IMG/VR virus record: IMGVR_UViG_3300020160_002696
Coordinates: 22,851 to 86,850 of that record
Reading direction: 5' to 3' (one strand)
DNA length: 64,000 nt
DNA from: a virus
The notes under the pieces are model-generated. The model made no database searches, was not told where the DNA came from, and was given only the letters and a program-made list of their open reading frames with translations. Every line of letters begins with the position of its first letter. Position 1 is the stretch's first letter. Position numbers and translations under genes: made by a program. Below, piece after piece: positions 25,142 to 33,179 of this stretch.

Positions 25142-25519
25142 TTAGTAACAATCTCTAACTATTTTAAATCCAATTGACTTTAATAGAGAGATTATTTCTT
25201 TAAATTTAGTATTTGCTTCTTCATCAGAACTAAAATATAATGTATGATGGTTTTCACTATCATTAATAGAATACTCACTAATAAGTAATTTATTTAATAT
25301 TTCTTCAAACCAATTGTCTTCAAGAAAGATATAATCTGATACACAATCATCATCTTTCTCAACAGGTCCCCAATAAATATCATAATACCTTTTATTTGTA
25401 CCATATTTTATTTCTCCCCAATTTTCTCCCTTTTCAATTGCAATTTTCTTGGTTTTTACTTCTGATATAAGTGATGAATCTTGTAAGTTGCTAATAGATA
25501 TTGGATATAGATTTGTCAT
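25142..25519 (-). CDS. hypothetical protein, 125 aa
   Basis: Not recognised. Acidic, soluble alpha/beta protein; aromatic pairs Y-Y-D-I-Y-W-G-P and N-W-F-E-E-I-L-N-K near the middle, and a helix followed by a strand at the C-terminus (I-S-L-L-K-S-I-G-F-K-I-V-R). Last gene of the minus-strand accessory cassette that begins near 33.8 kb. Confidence 0.68.
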   Translation of the reverse strand: MTNLYPISISNLQDSSLISEVKTKKIAIEKGENWGEIKYGTNKRYYDIYWGPVEKDDDCVSDYIFLEDNWFEEILNKLLISEYSINDSENHHTLYFSSDEEANTKFKEIISLLKSIGFKIVRDCY

Positions 25520-25581
25520 ATTTTAGTTTTTTAGTGAGTAACAAAGATAATATAAATATATGATATAACCAAAAAGATTTT

Positions 25582-26154
25582 TTATTTTTGTAAGTTCATA
25601 TATTCTTTTAACTTCAATAACAAATAATCTGTTATTAAGTCTGATGTTTTTATTGAGTCAATAAATTTAGCACTTACTCTTACAGACTTACTCACCTTTT
25701 CTACTTCTGAACCATCACCAGTTGGAGTTACTTCTGAATATTCTCTTTCATTTAAAGGAATAATAAATGGATGATACTTTGATGTCATTCCCTTAGAGAT
25801 ATACAAAGGTTTTAATGGATCTAATTTATAATTCTCATTGACTACTATACCAGCTTCTTCTTCAAGTTCTCTTAACATAGCAGTTTCAATTGCTTCACCA
25901 GTTTCTACTTGTCCACCAACTACAGTTGCATGATATTCTTGACCATCAACATATTTATAAGTTGGGATATATTCATATCTTAAAATGAATTCATTTTTCT
26001 CAATTAAGTAAGGAATACAAACAACTAAGTCTCTTTCTTTTATAATTGACCAATCTTCAAAGTCAATAACTTTTATAGCTTCATCTGAGTAAAGAACTTT
26101 TTCTTTACCTTCTTCAAATTCATTTTTAGGTTTCATCTTTGAAAACTTATCCAT
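25582..26154 (-). CDS. Nudix hydrolase (ADP-ribose pyrophosphatase-like)
   Basis: 190 residues. A complete Nudix box (G-G-Q-V-E-T-G-E, then R-E-L-E-E-E-A-G-I) occupies residues 80-103. It is preceded by F-I-L-R-Y-E-Y-I-P-T-Y and followed by a long C-terminal domain, the usual arrangement of NDP-sugar or ADP-ribose pyrophosphatases, which cleave nucleoside diphosphates linked to other moieties. Substrate cannot be read from sequence. It lies 17 nt after the frameshifted tagged gene and shares the cassette with a second Nudix enzyme at 31415. Confidence 0.92.
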   Translation of the reverse strand: MDKFSKMKPKNEFEEGKEKVLYSDEAIKVIDFEDWSIIKERDLVVCIPYLIEKNEFILRYEYIPTYKYVDGQEYHATVVGGQVETGEAIETAMLRELEEEAGIVVNENYKLDPLKPLYISKGMTSKYHPFIIPLNEREYSEVTPTGDGSEVEKVSKSVRVSAKFIDSIKTSDLITDYLLLKLKEYMNLQK

Positions 26155-26171
26155 TTTATTTTATTTATTTT

Positions 26172-26619
26172 TTACATGAAAGGTTTTAATGCCTCTTCAT
26201 CAAGTTCTATTCCTAAGATAAACTTAAACTCACCACCTACTTTTTTAACATCTGATGATAAAGTACCATTATACATTATTTCTTTACCATTTTCTTTAAC
26301 TAAAATACTTGCTAATAATTTATATGTTCTCTTATCTGTTTCAGTTGAACCTTCATTATTATCTGCTTTTCTTATCCATTCATCATATTGGTCAAATTTA
26401 TCTTGTTTAAATCTAACTTCTTTATATACATCTAACTCTACCAAGTATTGAAAATTTTCATCTTTGGTCCAAGTTTTTAGTTTACGGTCATATTTAAGAT
26501 ATTTCTCAGTAAAGTTTGTTTGATAATCTTCTATTTCTCTTAGACATTGTATCTAATTCTTCTTTAGTAAGTCTTGTTAACTTTCTTGATTTATGTTGAT
26601 TAAAATTTTGTATCTTCAT
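26172..26619 (-). pseudogene. tagged gene interrupted by a +1 frameshift
   Basis: The ATG at 26617-26619 (TAATG overlap with the preceding gene) opens M-K-I-Q-N-F-N-Q-H-K and continues R-L-T-K-E-E-L-D-T before a TGA at 26506. In the +1 frame an open stretch begins after a TAG near 26555. It reads C-L-R-E-I-E-D-Y-Q-T-N-F-T-E-K-Y-L-K-Y-D and runs without ATG to a sensible 90-residue domain (V-E-L-D-V-Y-K-E-V, to A-L-K-P-F-M). Joining the frames near 26540-26556 gives one tagged protein of about 148 residues. The cause may be a real mutation, a sequencing error or programmed frameshifting. No family recognised. Confidence 0.62.
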
Positions 26620-26849
26620 TATTCTTTAGTTATTTTATAACCTAATTTTTTTATCATTTCAGTTACATCTAATATTAGATTTGTGGCTAAATCATGTGTC
26701 ATTACAAATCTACCATCATTATCATCTATAATAGATTTTATTTCACTTGTATAGTTCTTTCTAAAAGAAACATAGTCTTTATTAGAACTATCAAATTTAT
26801 TTAGTATTTCCTTGTTATCTATAACCTCATTAAATTTCTTTATCTTCAT
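26619..26849 (-). CDS. tagged small protein, 76 aa
   Basis: Begins M-K-I-K-K-F-N-E-V-I-D, a strong tag, followed by a charged helical body with R-F-V-M-T-H-D-L-A-T-N-L-I-L-D in the middle. The promoter-like box ends 5 nt before the ATG. The stop overlaps the ATG of the next tagged gene, so the two are coupled. No family recognised. Confidence 0.75.
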   Translation of the reverse strand: MKIKKFNEVIDNKEILNKFDSSNKDYVSFRKNYTSEIKSIIDDNDGRFVMTHDLATNLILDVTEMIKKLGYKITKE

Positions 26850-26854
26850 ATTAT

Positions 26855-26865
26855 TATATATTAAA
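26855..26865 (-). promoter_or_regulatory. late-promoter-like box TTTAATATATA, 5 nt before ATG
   Basis: Exact box on the minus strand, overlapping the end of the ligase gene region, serving the 76-residue tagged gene. Confidence 0.55.
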
Positions 26866-26866
26866 A

Positions 26867-27505
26867 TTAATAAGCATAGTTTTTGGTAGGTTTTCTACAT
26901 TTCAACTGAGACTTAACATTATTCATTTCATTTGTACCAAGTTCTAACTTAGCATTTTTTCTTTTCATAACTAAACCTTCATACATATCAATTTTTATCA
27001 AATCATTATATAAGTCTAAGAAACCACCATTGTAAGATTTTACTCTGTAGATGTTTTCTGAAATACCATACAAGTGTTCTTTCTCACAATCTACTTGACC
27101 ATATAAGTCATTTAAAATTGCAACTCTTTGTTCAAAAGTAGTTCCTACTAAATAGTTACCCTCAAGAACAAGAATATCAAAAATAACAAACTTATGATTA
27201 AATGGTCTACCAGTTTCATCATTCTGAGATTTGTTCATATACTCACCATTGATTACCATCCATTCACCATTACCTCTATACATAGAAGAAACTTCTTCAT
27301 CTGTTATTCTGAAATTAGTAAGTCTTTGATTGTGTCTATTCATTACAATGTGTTTTTCACCATTTGTATAAATAGTAGTATTAGAACCATTAAGTTTTGG
27401 TTGTCCTAATAATGAGTCATTGTCCCAAAAAGTTAACTCGTCCGAAGGAATTGCATTCTTTGGACGAGGTGGATAGATATAAATGAATTTTGAATATTGT
27501 GCCAT
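26867..27505 (-). CDS. polynucleotide ligase (nucleotidyltransferase superfamily, DNA or Rnl2-like RNA ligase)
   Basis: 212 residues, the catalytic domain only. Motif I is Q-P-K-L-N-G-S-N with the likely adenylated Lys at 37; its K-x-[HN]-G-x-N form is closer to Rnl2-type RNA ligases than to the K-x-D-G of DNA ligases. Motif III is W-M-V-I-N-G-E-Y, motif IIIa F-V-I-F-D-I-L, motif IV Y-E-G-L-V-M-K-R, motif V S-Q-L-K-C-R-K. The enzyme would seal nicks via an adenylate intermediate. Proximity to an HD hydrolase and a nucleotidyltransferase-fold gene suggests a nucleic-acid repair cassette. Confidence 0.85.
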   Translation of the reverse strand: MAQYSKFIYIYPPRPKNAIPSDELTFWDNDSLLGQPKLNGSNTTIYTNGEKHIVMNRHNQRLTNFRITDEEVSSMYRGNGEWMVINGEYMNKSQNDETGRPFNHKFVIFDILVLEGNYLVGTTFEQRVAILNDLYGQVDCEKEHLYGISENIYRVKSYNGGFLDLYNDLIKIDMYEGLVMKRKNAKLELGTNEMNNVKSQLKCRKPTKNYAY

Positions 27506-27539
27506 ATCTTAATATTTCTACAAAGATAAGGATTATTTT

Positions 27540-28025
27540 TTAATAATTATATAAAGCTTGCATTTTTTCTGCAATTCTAATTCCAATTGGAGTATTCATC
27601 AAATCTGGTCTTGGAACATAACCACATCTAATTAATTCTATTCTATCTGCATCAAAACAAGCTCCTATTGTAATATCTTCTTTATTTACTACTCCTTTAT
27701 GATGATACTTACAAGCTTCCCATAACTGTTCTATTTGAGTTCTATTTAAGAAATTTTCTAATTCACTTTCAATCTCTCTAACATAATTGGCTGACCTGTC
27801 ACCATGTTCAGGGTCTTGGAAATCATCCAGTCTTTTACAATCATGAATATGTGCAAATAATCTAACAACAGTTAAATCAACACCAGGTTGATTAGCTAAC
27901 ATAATTCCATTCTTTTCAACTTCATCCCAATGGTCAAACCCATGTATATTATGGTCTTCCAAGATGAATTGTTCTTTTGCTAATTTTATAATTTTTTGAA
28001 TTGCTTCTTCTAATGATCCAGTCAT
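27540..28025 (-). CDS. HD-domain metal-dependent phosphohydrolase
   Basis: 161 residues. The HD signature is complete: an early H-x-x-x-H-W (H28, H32), A-H-I-H-D (H61, D62), Y-H-H-K-G, and C-F-D-A-D-R-I near the C-terminus. Such small HD proteins hydrolyse phosphate esters of nucleotides or cyclic nucleotides; no extra domain is present to indicate the substrate. Codons run from an ATG 43 nt after the preceding stop. It is part of the nucleotide/nucleic-acid cassette. Confidence 0.9.
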   Translation of the reverse strand: MTGSLEEAIQKIIKLAKEQFILEDHNIHGFDHWDEVEKNGIMLANQPGVDLTVVRLFAHIHDCKRLDDFQDPEHGDRSANYVREIESELENFLNRTQIEQLWEACKYHHKGVVNKEDITIGACFDADRIELIRCGYVPRPDLMNTPIGIRIAEKMQALYNY

Positions 28026-28068
28026 ATTTTTTTATATTATTTATTAAATTTTATGCGACATCATGATA

Positions 28069-28791
28069 CTATAATAAGATATTTTGTTCACTCTTACCTT
28101 TTTTAAAGAGATCAAAACTAATATTCTTGAATATTACAAATAAGTCTTTTTTATGTTTATTTTCTCTTGATAGATAATGTTGTGAATTTGTATCTTTTAG
28201 ATGCATATCTAATTTTTGATCCATTATCTGTAGAGGACAATGAATTTTATAAGTATGTCCTTTATATTCAAAGGTATTATATCTAACATCATTATCTAAG
28301 AAATAATCAACTTTGTAGATGTATTCATTACCAAATACTTTTATTAAGCAATTTACTACTAATATAAAGGGAAATAAAAAACTATTTAAAAATGAATTTA
28401 TAGTTACTTCTTTTCTATAAACATGTTGTTTATATCCTAATCTATTTTCAGAAAAACCAACATCACCACTATATGAGTGGTCATTATAATAATGTGCATT
28501 TGGATATCTGTCTTTATCTTTGATAAGAACATCAATATCATTACAACTTCTATTTATTAGACCATAAAGATTTAATGCAAAAGAACCTGTGATAACATCA
28601 TCAGGACAAACTATTTTTAAAAAATCAAGCTCATTTTCATGAACTTCCATATTCACAGGTGATACTGAAAATTTAACATCATCAGTAGTTATCACTTGTA
28701 TCTTTAAGTCTCTTAAAGCACTCTTTGGCTCAAAGTCTATTACCCAACTTGGGGTATCATATATTCCCATATCATCTGTAGTTTCAAACAT
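28069..28791 (-). CDS. nucleotidyltransferase-fold protein
   Basis: 240 residues. Residues 67-90 read V-I-T-G-S-F-A-L-N-L-Y-G-L, then N-D-I-D-V-L-I-K, the G-S plus D-x-D signature of the minimal nucleotidyltransferase fold (GS at 69-70, D85 and D87). A hydrophobic stretch F-L-F-P-F-I-L-V-V-N-C-L-I lies near residue 140 and may be a buried strand-helix rather than a membrane span. Members of this fold add nucleotides to RNA, proteins or antibiotics; no partner toxin-antitoxin gene is evident. The neighbouring ligase and HD genes favour an RNA/nucleotide role. Confidence 0.75.
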   Translation of the reverse strand: MFETTDDMGIYDTPSWVIDFEPKSALRDLKIQVITTDDVKFSVSPVNMEVHENELDFLKIVCPDDVITGSFALNLYGLINRSCNDIDVLIKDKDRYPNAHYYNDHSYSGDVGFSENRLGYKQHVYRKEVTINSFLNSFLFPFILVVNCLIKVFGNEYIYKVDYFLDNDVRYNTFEYKGHTYKIHCPLQIMDQKLDMHLKDTNSQHYLSRENKHKKDLFVIFKNISFDLFKKGKSEQNILL

Positions 28792-28934
28792 TATTCTATT
28801 TTTGTTATGATATGTTTATTCCACCACTTAAAAAACTTATTCTCTTTGTCAAGATTAGGTATAATCAATCTGTCAATACTAATCATTAAGAAAAGTAAGA
28901 CACTCAAAGTCAAAAGTATTAAAGGTAATATCAT
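28791..28934 (-). CDS. single-span membrane miniprotein, 47 aa
   Basis: ATG at 28932-28934; the stop overlaps the next ATG (TAATG). M-I-L-P-L-I-L-L-T-L-S-V-L-L-F-L-M-I-S-I at residues 1-20 is a transmembrane helix, followed by a short charged tail with F-F-K-W-W-N-K. A holin-like or membrane-anchoring role is conceivable from size only. Confidence 0.65.
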   Translation of the reverse strand: MILPLILLTLSVLLFLMISIDRLIIPNLDKENKFFKWWNKHIITKIE

Positions 28935-28946
28935 AATATTGTTAAA

Positions 28947-29099
28947 TTAGAAAGGTAAGTCATTTATAGTCTCTTTCTCAACATTTGTTTGAAAATATTC
29001 AGACTGATTTTTAAAATCTTCTGCCATAATTAACAATTCATTTAATTGAGCTGGATCCATATTAGGATTTTCCATATAATCATTGATAGTCTCGTACAT
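28947..29099 (-). CDS. small acidic protein, 50 aa
   Basis: ATG at 29097-29099 and TAA at 28947, 12 nt before the membrane miniprotein. Acidic and Asn-rich (Y-E-T-I-N-D-Y-M-E-N-P-N-M-D-P), helical in the middle (L-N-E-L-L-I-M-A-E-D-F). First gene of this minus-strand run; divergent from the tagged gene at 29151. No family recognised. Confidence 0.6.
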   Translation of the reverse strand: MYETINDYMENPNMDPAQLNELLIMAEDFKNQSEYFQTNVEKETINDLPF

Positions 29100-29134
29100 A
29101 GTGTTTTATTTAGAATACAAATATAAGATAAAAT

Positions 29135-29145
29135 TTTAATATATA
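29135..29145 (+). promoter_or_regulatory. late-promoter-like box TTTAATATATA, 5 nt before ATG
   Basis: Exact box upstream of the 227-residue tagged gene. Confidence 0.58.
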
Positions 29146-29150
29146 CAAAT

Positions 29151-29834
29151 ATGAAACACTTAAAAAAGTTTAATGAAAGTAAATCAGAAATGCCATTGGA
29201 AGACTACTTTGTAGAATTTGTAGATGAAGGGTTTACTATTGAAAGAGAGTTAAATCAATTCAAACTTAAATATACTGGAGAATATGATTTTAGTCAAACA
29301 CTTGAAATGTATAATGATGTAATCTCTAAATTACAAGCTTATGGTAGAGATATAACTAAAACAGACTTATCATATAGAAAATCTGTTACAAATATTCTTA
29401 TTGAAGTTAAGAATAATATTAAACCTAATGATGCTATTGAAATTACACTTAGAGGTGAAAAATTAAAACTAATACCACATGCTTATGCAGTATATGGTAG
29501 TCCACAACCTCAACAAAGTTATCATACTAATGATGCAGGTAGAACAGTAAAACTTGGTAAACCAAGACCACCATATGTTAATACTATAATATTATTCTGT
29601 AAAGATGAAAATAATAGAAACTATAATATAACTTGGGAAAATAGATATGGTAATGAACTTTCTAAAGAGGATATTAGAGCAAAAGTACAAAATACAAATA
29701 TTAATATTGATTTAGAAAATGCTTCTAAAGTAATAGAAACTATCAAAAAGAATGAAATTGAGGCAAGATATGGAACTGAAATAATGCTTGATGTATTTAC
29801 TGAAACAATTACTCCAGAATTACTTACTAGATAA
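29151..29834 (+). CDS. tagged hypothetical protein, 227 aa
   Basis: Starts M-K-H-L-K-K-F-N-E-S-K-S-E. Residues 20-40 (Y-F-V-E-F-V-D-E-G-F-T-I-E) echo the tagged 461-residue protein, suggesting a shared small domain. Residues 100-227 are mixed alpha/beta with W-E-N-R-Y-G-N-E-L-S-K. Single-gene plus-strand unit between minus-strand runs; the last codons overlap the convergent 144-residue gene by 8 nt. No enzymatic motif recognised. Confidence 0.78.
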   Translation: MKHLKKFNESKSEMPLEDYFVEFVDEGFTIERELNQFKLKYTGEYDFSQTLEMYNDVISKLQAYGRDITKTDLSYRKSVTNILIEVKNNIKPNDAIEITLRGEKLKLIPHAYAVYGSPQPQQSYHTNDAGRTVKLGKPRPPYVNTIILFCKDENNRNYNITWENRYGNELSKEDIRAKVQNTNINIDLENASKVIETIKKNEIEARYGTEIMLDVFTETITPELLTR

Positions 29835-30261
29835 TCTGACTAATCTTATTGTATCTTGCTATTGACTTACTAAATACTGATGCTTGTTCAGCCATACTTT
29901 CACACTCTGATTTTACATATTGCATATCTCTATAAGTGCCACTTAATCCAAAGACACTATCTTCATTTAGTAAAAAATAAGGTGTTAAATCTCCATAATG
30001 TGCACAATCAAATCCAATGACCCAATTATTATTATCATCATATGAATTATATGTTAGACCACCATGTGCTCTTATATTAAGTTCATCATATCCAATACCA
30101 TATAAAGAACTATCTCGTGTTAAAGTAATATATCCACATAAAGCTTTTAATCCATTTCTATGTATAGAACACTCAATAATGACACCATTACTACAGGTAT
30201 AATTCCATAGTAATGTGTCACCTTCTTTTTCAATCAGTTCCTTTAATTGTTCTTTATTCAT
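29827..30261 (-). CDS. conserved phage hypothetical protein, 144 aa
   Basis: Contains H-G-G-L-T-Y-N, then W-V-I-G-F-D-C-A-H-Y-G-D, then Y-V-K-S-E-C-E-S-M-A-E-Q. From memory this order is that of a widespread phage/bacterial family of unknown function in which the H-G-G-L and F-D-C-A-H-x-G-D motifs are invariant. The conserved His/Asp/Cys residues suggest a metal-binding or enzymatic site. It overlaps the preceding gene by 4 nt and the convergent gene by 8 nt. Confidence 0.72.
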   Translation of the reverse strand: MNKEQLKELIEKEGDTLLWNYTCSNGVIIECSIHRNGLKALCGYITLTRDSSLYGIGYDELNIRAHGGLTYNSYDDNNNWVIGFDCAHYGDLTPYFLLNEDSVFGLSGTYRDMQYVKSECESMAEQASVFSKSIARYNKISQII

Positions 30262-30635
30262 ATAGTAAATCCTGTTTGTAAATTGTCAATAAACCTTTGT
30301 GGTAGATAAACATTCTTTAATCTGATTGCTGGTTTGAAAAGAGGTGCAATTTCCTCTACTGTAAAATAAGCTAAGTTACAACCTAACTCAACCACATAAA
30401 ATGTTAAGTGAGTATTTTCTTTGGCAAATATAATAAAATTATCTATACCTTGTTTAATTTCATCTAAAGTAACTGGATTATAATTACTTCTTAATTCTTT
30501 TGTTACTATGGCATATGATTGACCTTGTAAACCTTTAGATTGACCATAAATAGCACCAAATTTATTTCTTGCAGTTAATGCTGCTCCTCCGACCATGTCT
30601 TCCTTGTCGGTTAGATCCAAACGTGAAGACTTCAT
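30258..30635 (-). CDS. conserved G-A-I-Y-G-Q family protein, 125 aa
   Basis: Carries G-G-A-A-L-T-A-R-N-K-F-G-A-I-Y-G-Q, G-L-Q-G-Q-S-Y-A-I-V-T-K and V-V-E-L-G-C-N-L-A-Y-F-T-V-E-E-I-A-P-L-F. This is the motif order of a small family found in bacteria and phages, sometimes fused to nucleotide-acting domains. The alternating glycine-rich loops recall macro/Rossmann-like nucleotide pockets. Function unknown; the cassette context suits nucleotide or ADP-ribose chemistry, as an inference. Confidence 0.7.
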   Translation of the reverse strand: MKSSRLDLTDKEDMVGGAALTARNKFGAIYGQSKGLQGQSYAIVTKELRSNYNPVTLDEIKQGIDNFIIFAKENTHLTFYVVELGCNLAYFTVEEIAPLFKPAIRLKNVYLPQRFIDNLQTGFTI

Positions 30636-30665
30636 TTTCTTTTAATTCTTTAATATATTTAGGTG

Positions 30666-31013
30666 TTATTCTTTCCATATATCTGCAAATGTTGGTTTAT
30701 AAGTAACTTTAGGATTTTCATAACCCAAAAGTTCATCAATCAATTTATTTCTTCTTTCTTGTTTTGAATAGAAAGAGTTCATATCAATTATTTGATATGG
30801 AAAGTATAGATTTATACTTTTTCTTCTTCTGAAAATTGGACCTGATATTATTTCTTCATAAAAATCCTTTTTTACATAAGAAAAATTATTACAATCATCA
30901 TAATACCAATCATAATCATCATAATAGTCATAATAGTCATACCACTGAATAAACTCAAGGTCTAATTCACGTCTAACTACATCATACTTATCTTTTTTAC
31001 TAGTCTTCTTCAT
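30666..31013 (-). CDS. Tyr/Asp-rich hypothetical protein, 115 aa
   Basis: Not recognised. A striking run of Tyr and Asp residues occupies about positions 22-47 (Q-W-Y-D-Y-Y-D-Y-Y-D-D-Y-D-W-Y), followed by a basic C-terminal part. The DNA is correspondingly repetitive (CATAATAGTCATAATAGTCA). It overlaps the next upstream gene by 14 nt. Confidence 0.65.
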   Translation of the reverse strand: MKKTSKKDKYDVVRRELDLEFIQWYDYYDYYDDYDWYYDDCNNFSYVKKDFYEEIISGPIFRRRKSINLYFPYQIIDMNSFYSKQERRNKLIDELLGYENPKVTYKPTFADIWKE

Positions 31014-31386
31014 TAAGATGTTTTACAATTTTGTCAATTCTCCAATCTCTTATGTTTATTTTGAAATCTTCAAATGAATTAGATTGTCCTAATACAGTAA
31101 TTCTTTCATTTATTTGTTCAATAAGTCCAGCAATTTCAACATCTTTAGTTTTGCCTTTACCATCATAAACACATTCAATTTTTGTTGGTTCATCAGTTGC
31201 TACAATCCACATTGTTATATTGCTATATATATCAAACTGATTTCTAACATCATGAATATATTCTTCTGCTCTTTGTCTTGACATACCATTTACACATATA
31301 TAAAATACAAAGATTGGATTATCTAAATTTAATTCAATTTTTGGTGGTTGTTGGTAGTTATATGCAAAATTAATTGATGCTGTCAT
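31000..31386 (-). CDS. conserved phage hypothetical protein, 128 aa
   Basis: The core I-F-V-F-Y-I-C-V-N-G-M-S-R-Q-R-A-E-E, then N-I-T-M-W-I-V, then I-E-C-V-Y-D-G resembles, from memory, a T4-type phage protein family of unknown function that opens with a strand, an R-A-E-E helix and an N-[IV]-T-M-W strand. The fold would be a small ferredoxin-like alpha/beta. A C-terminal helix ends K-H-L-N-E-E-D. Confidence 0.65.
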   Translation of the reverse strand: MTASINFAYNYQQPPKIELNLDNPIFVFYICVNGMSRQRAEEYIHDVRNQFDIYSNITMWIVATDEPTKIECVYDGKGKTKDVEIAGLIEQINERITVLGQSNSFEDFKINIRDWRIDKIVKHLNEED

Positions 31387-31414
31387 AATAAAGTTTTTCT
31401 TTATTATATCATAC

Positions 31415-31843
31415 TTAGTCTATTAAGTTTAGTAAGTGTTCTACTCTATAAAATATCTTAGTTTTAGCTTCTTCTTTTGTTAAAAAACCACACCAATCTA
31501 ATTCCTCAATCTGTAACATTTCTTTTGGTAAAGTTTCATCTGACAAATCAATCTCTGAAATATCATTGATATAAACTTTGAATAAATAAAGTTCTTTATA
31601 AATCTTACCTCTCTTATCATTATAAAGTATAACAATTGGTTCTTTATCAATGATTCTATCTTCTGTTATCTCAATAGAAGTTTCTTCTTTAAGTTCTCTT
31701 ATGGCAGCTTCTATTTGACTTTCACCTAATTCTATACCACCTTTAGGAAATGAATAGGTATTAGACCACCTTGCATTAGTTGGATGACTTAAAAGTAACT
31801 TGTTATTATTTAGAATAATTATTATTCCTGCTGATTTTTCCAT
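31415..31843 (-). CDS. Nudix hydrolase
   Basis: 142 residues. The Nudix box spans residues 35-57 (G-G-I-E-L-G-E, then R-E-L-K-E-E-T-S-I); the usual Gly before the final hydrophobic residue is Ser. Upstream S-F-P-K-G-G is typical of diadenosine-polyphosphate or RNA-cap-type pyrophosphatases. Second Nudix gene of the cassette. The start overlaps the stop of the 131-residue gene by one base (TAATG). Confidence 0.9.
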   Translation of the reverse strand: MEKSAGIIIILNNNKLLLSHPTNARWSNTYSFPKGGIELGESQIEAAIRELKEETSIEITEDRIIDKEPIVILYNDKRGKIYKELYLFKVYINDISEIDLSDETLPKEMLQIEELDWCGFLTKEEAKTKIFYRVEHLLNLID

Positions 31844-32238
31844 TATATTCCTAAGTCATTTAATTTTGCTTCTCTTGATAATGCTTTTTTTGCATCTGCT
31901 GGTATATCACCAACAAATCCATCCCAGTTTTTGATTTTATTTATTGCTTGGTTTGCAACAATTACATTTTTAATTTCTCTTTTAACTTCATCTGCTTCAA
32001 GATTTATATTAACTAAAGCACCACTATTTTCATTTATACAGACAAGTTCACTGGTTACTTTTCTTTCAGTTGTACCAAGACCAAACCAAGTAGTTCTTTC
32101 AGTTACTTTTTCAACTTTATTATATACAAATACATAATGATAATTATTACTCCAACCCTTTTTAATATTAAAGTAATAGGTTTTACCATCTTCAAATAAG
32201 AATGGTGTCATTTCAACTATAATTTTATCTTTTTCCAT
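31843..32238 (-). CDS. hypothetical protein, 131 aa
   Basis: Not recognised. Beta-rich first two thirds (Y-Y-F-N-I-K-K-G-W, Y-H-Y-V-F-V-Y-N-K-V) and a helical, Lys/Ala-rich end with L-S-R-E-A-K-L-N-D-L-G-I. The last four residues resemble those of the 107-residue gene two genes upstream (I-K-L-K-E-L-G-I), which may be chance. Coupled to the Nudix gene. Confidence 0.65.
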   Translation of the reverse strand: MEKDKIIVEMTPFLFEDGKTYYFNIKKGWSNNYHYVFVYNKVEKVTERTTWFGLGTTERKVTSELVCINENSGALVNINLEADEVKREIKNVIVANQAINKIKNWDGFVGDIPADAKKALSREAKLNDLGI

Positions 32239-32241
32239 GTT

Positions 32242-32859
32242 TTAATTAAATGTTAATTTATATATTTCTTCTATTGCTTTTATTCCATTAGGTTTTATCT
32301 CTCTTGTTCCAATACCTGCAAAGTTTTCATAACTTATTTTAAGAGGTTTTGTGACTTCAATAAACTTTAGTGAGGTATATGACCATCTAAACCATTTGTC
32401 TTTATCCTGGTCAAATACATAAACAAACTTACCATTATTTATGGCCATTTGAACTGCATAACCTGTACCACCATCAACTACTTGAAACTCTGATTTATTA
32501 TAAAATCCTTTTGAACCTTTTTTACCAGGTTCTACTATAGTTCCAATTGCAAATACTTCATCAGAATATTTTACTTGAGACCAGTTTCTTGCTAACAAGT
32601 TCATAAACTTATGAATACCATATCTACTTAAAACTCTATTTGCTTTAGTTATTTCTTTTACTCCTTCTTCATAATCAGTATCACTAATTTCTACTTTATT
32701 TTCAGTAGTATGATACTTTGTTTTGTAAGAATATGCCTTTGTCTTTACACCATAGTTGGCTCCTATGGTTTCAAAATAAGTATCACTTCCAATTGCTCCA
32801 CCAGAATGACAAACTAATCTGTCTAATCTGATTGGTGTATTTCCAAATATATCTATCAT
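32242..32859 (-). CDS. SLOG/DprA-like nucleotide-binding protein
   Basis: 205 residues. V-C-H-S-G-G-A-I-G-S-D-T-Y-F near residues 16-29 is the glycine-rich loop of SLOG (LOG/DprA-like Rossmann) proteins, and Y-E-N-F-A-G-I-G-T-R-E-I near the C-terminus matches the companion loop. Such domains bind nucleotides, nucleic acids or nucleotide-derived signals; several defence and stress systems use them. No effector domain is fused here. It overlaps the next gene by 4 nt. Confidence 0.75.
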   Translation of the reverse strand: MIDIFGNTPIRLDRLVCHSGGAIGSDTYFETIGANYGVKTKAYSYKTKYHTTENKVEISDTDYEEGVKEITKANRVLSRYGIHKFMNLLARNWSQVKYSDEVFAIGTIVEPGKKGSKGFYNKSEFQVVDGGTGYAVQMAINNGKFVYVFDQDKDKWFRWSYTSLKFIEVTKPLKISYENFAGIGTREIKPNGIKAIEEIYKLTFN

Positions 32860-33179
32860 ATTCCCAATTCTTTTAATTTTATATCTCTTGTATATACTAC
32901 ATAGTCTTCTGCTTGTGTAATGAAGTATTCATTCATTTCTTGTTCAGTAAAGTAATACCATTTTACTCTTTCTGAGTATGGTTTATTCCACCAATCTTTC
33001 TTATCAGATCCAAAAAATTCATCTTCAACACAGAAACCATAACCTTCTTTATCAGTTGCAGCATTCCAAGTTAAGTCACCACAACCTTTTATCTTGTAGT
33101 GACTTTTTAGTTTTAATGTTTCATATTGTTTTATACAAACAACACTATCTCCCATTTCAAATCTATCTTCTTTATACAT
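32856..33179 (-). CDS. hypothetical protein, 107 aa
   Basis: The ATG at 33177-33179 overlaps the end of the phosphoesterase gene by 8 nt and is preferred to an upstream TTG. The sequence is beta-like at the N-terminus (R-F-E-M-G-D-S-V-V-C-I-K, S-H-Y-K-I-K-G-C-G-D) with W-Y-Y-F-T-E-Q-E-M in the second half. An SH3-like small domain is possible. No family assigned. Confidence 0.62.
   Translation of the reverse strand: MYKEDRFEMGDSVVCIKQYETLKLKSHYKIKGCGDLTWNAATDKEGYGFCVEDEFFGSDKKDWWNKPYSERVKWYYFTEQEMNEYFITQAEDYVVYTRDIKLKELGI

Noticed and set aside
26176-26451. Plus-strand 91-codon frame
   Set aside because: Antisense to the downstream part of the frameshifted tagged gene, with shadow-like Ser/Leu composition.
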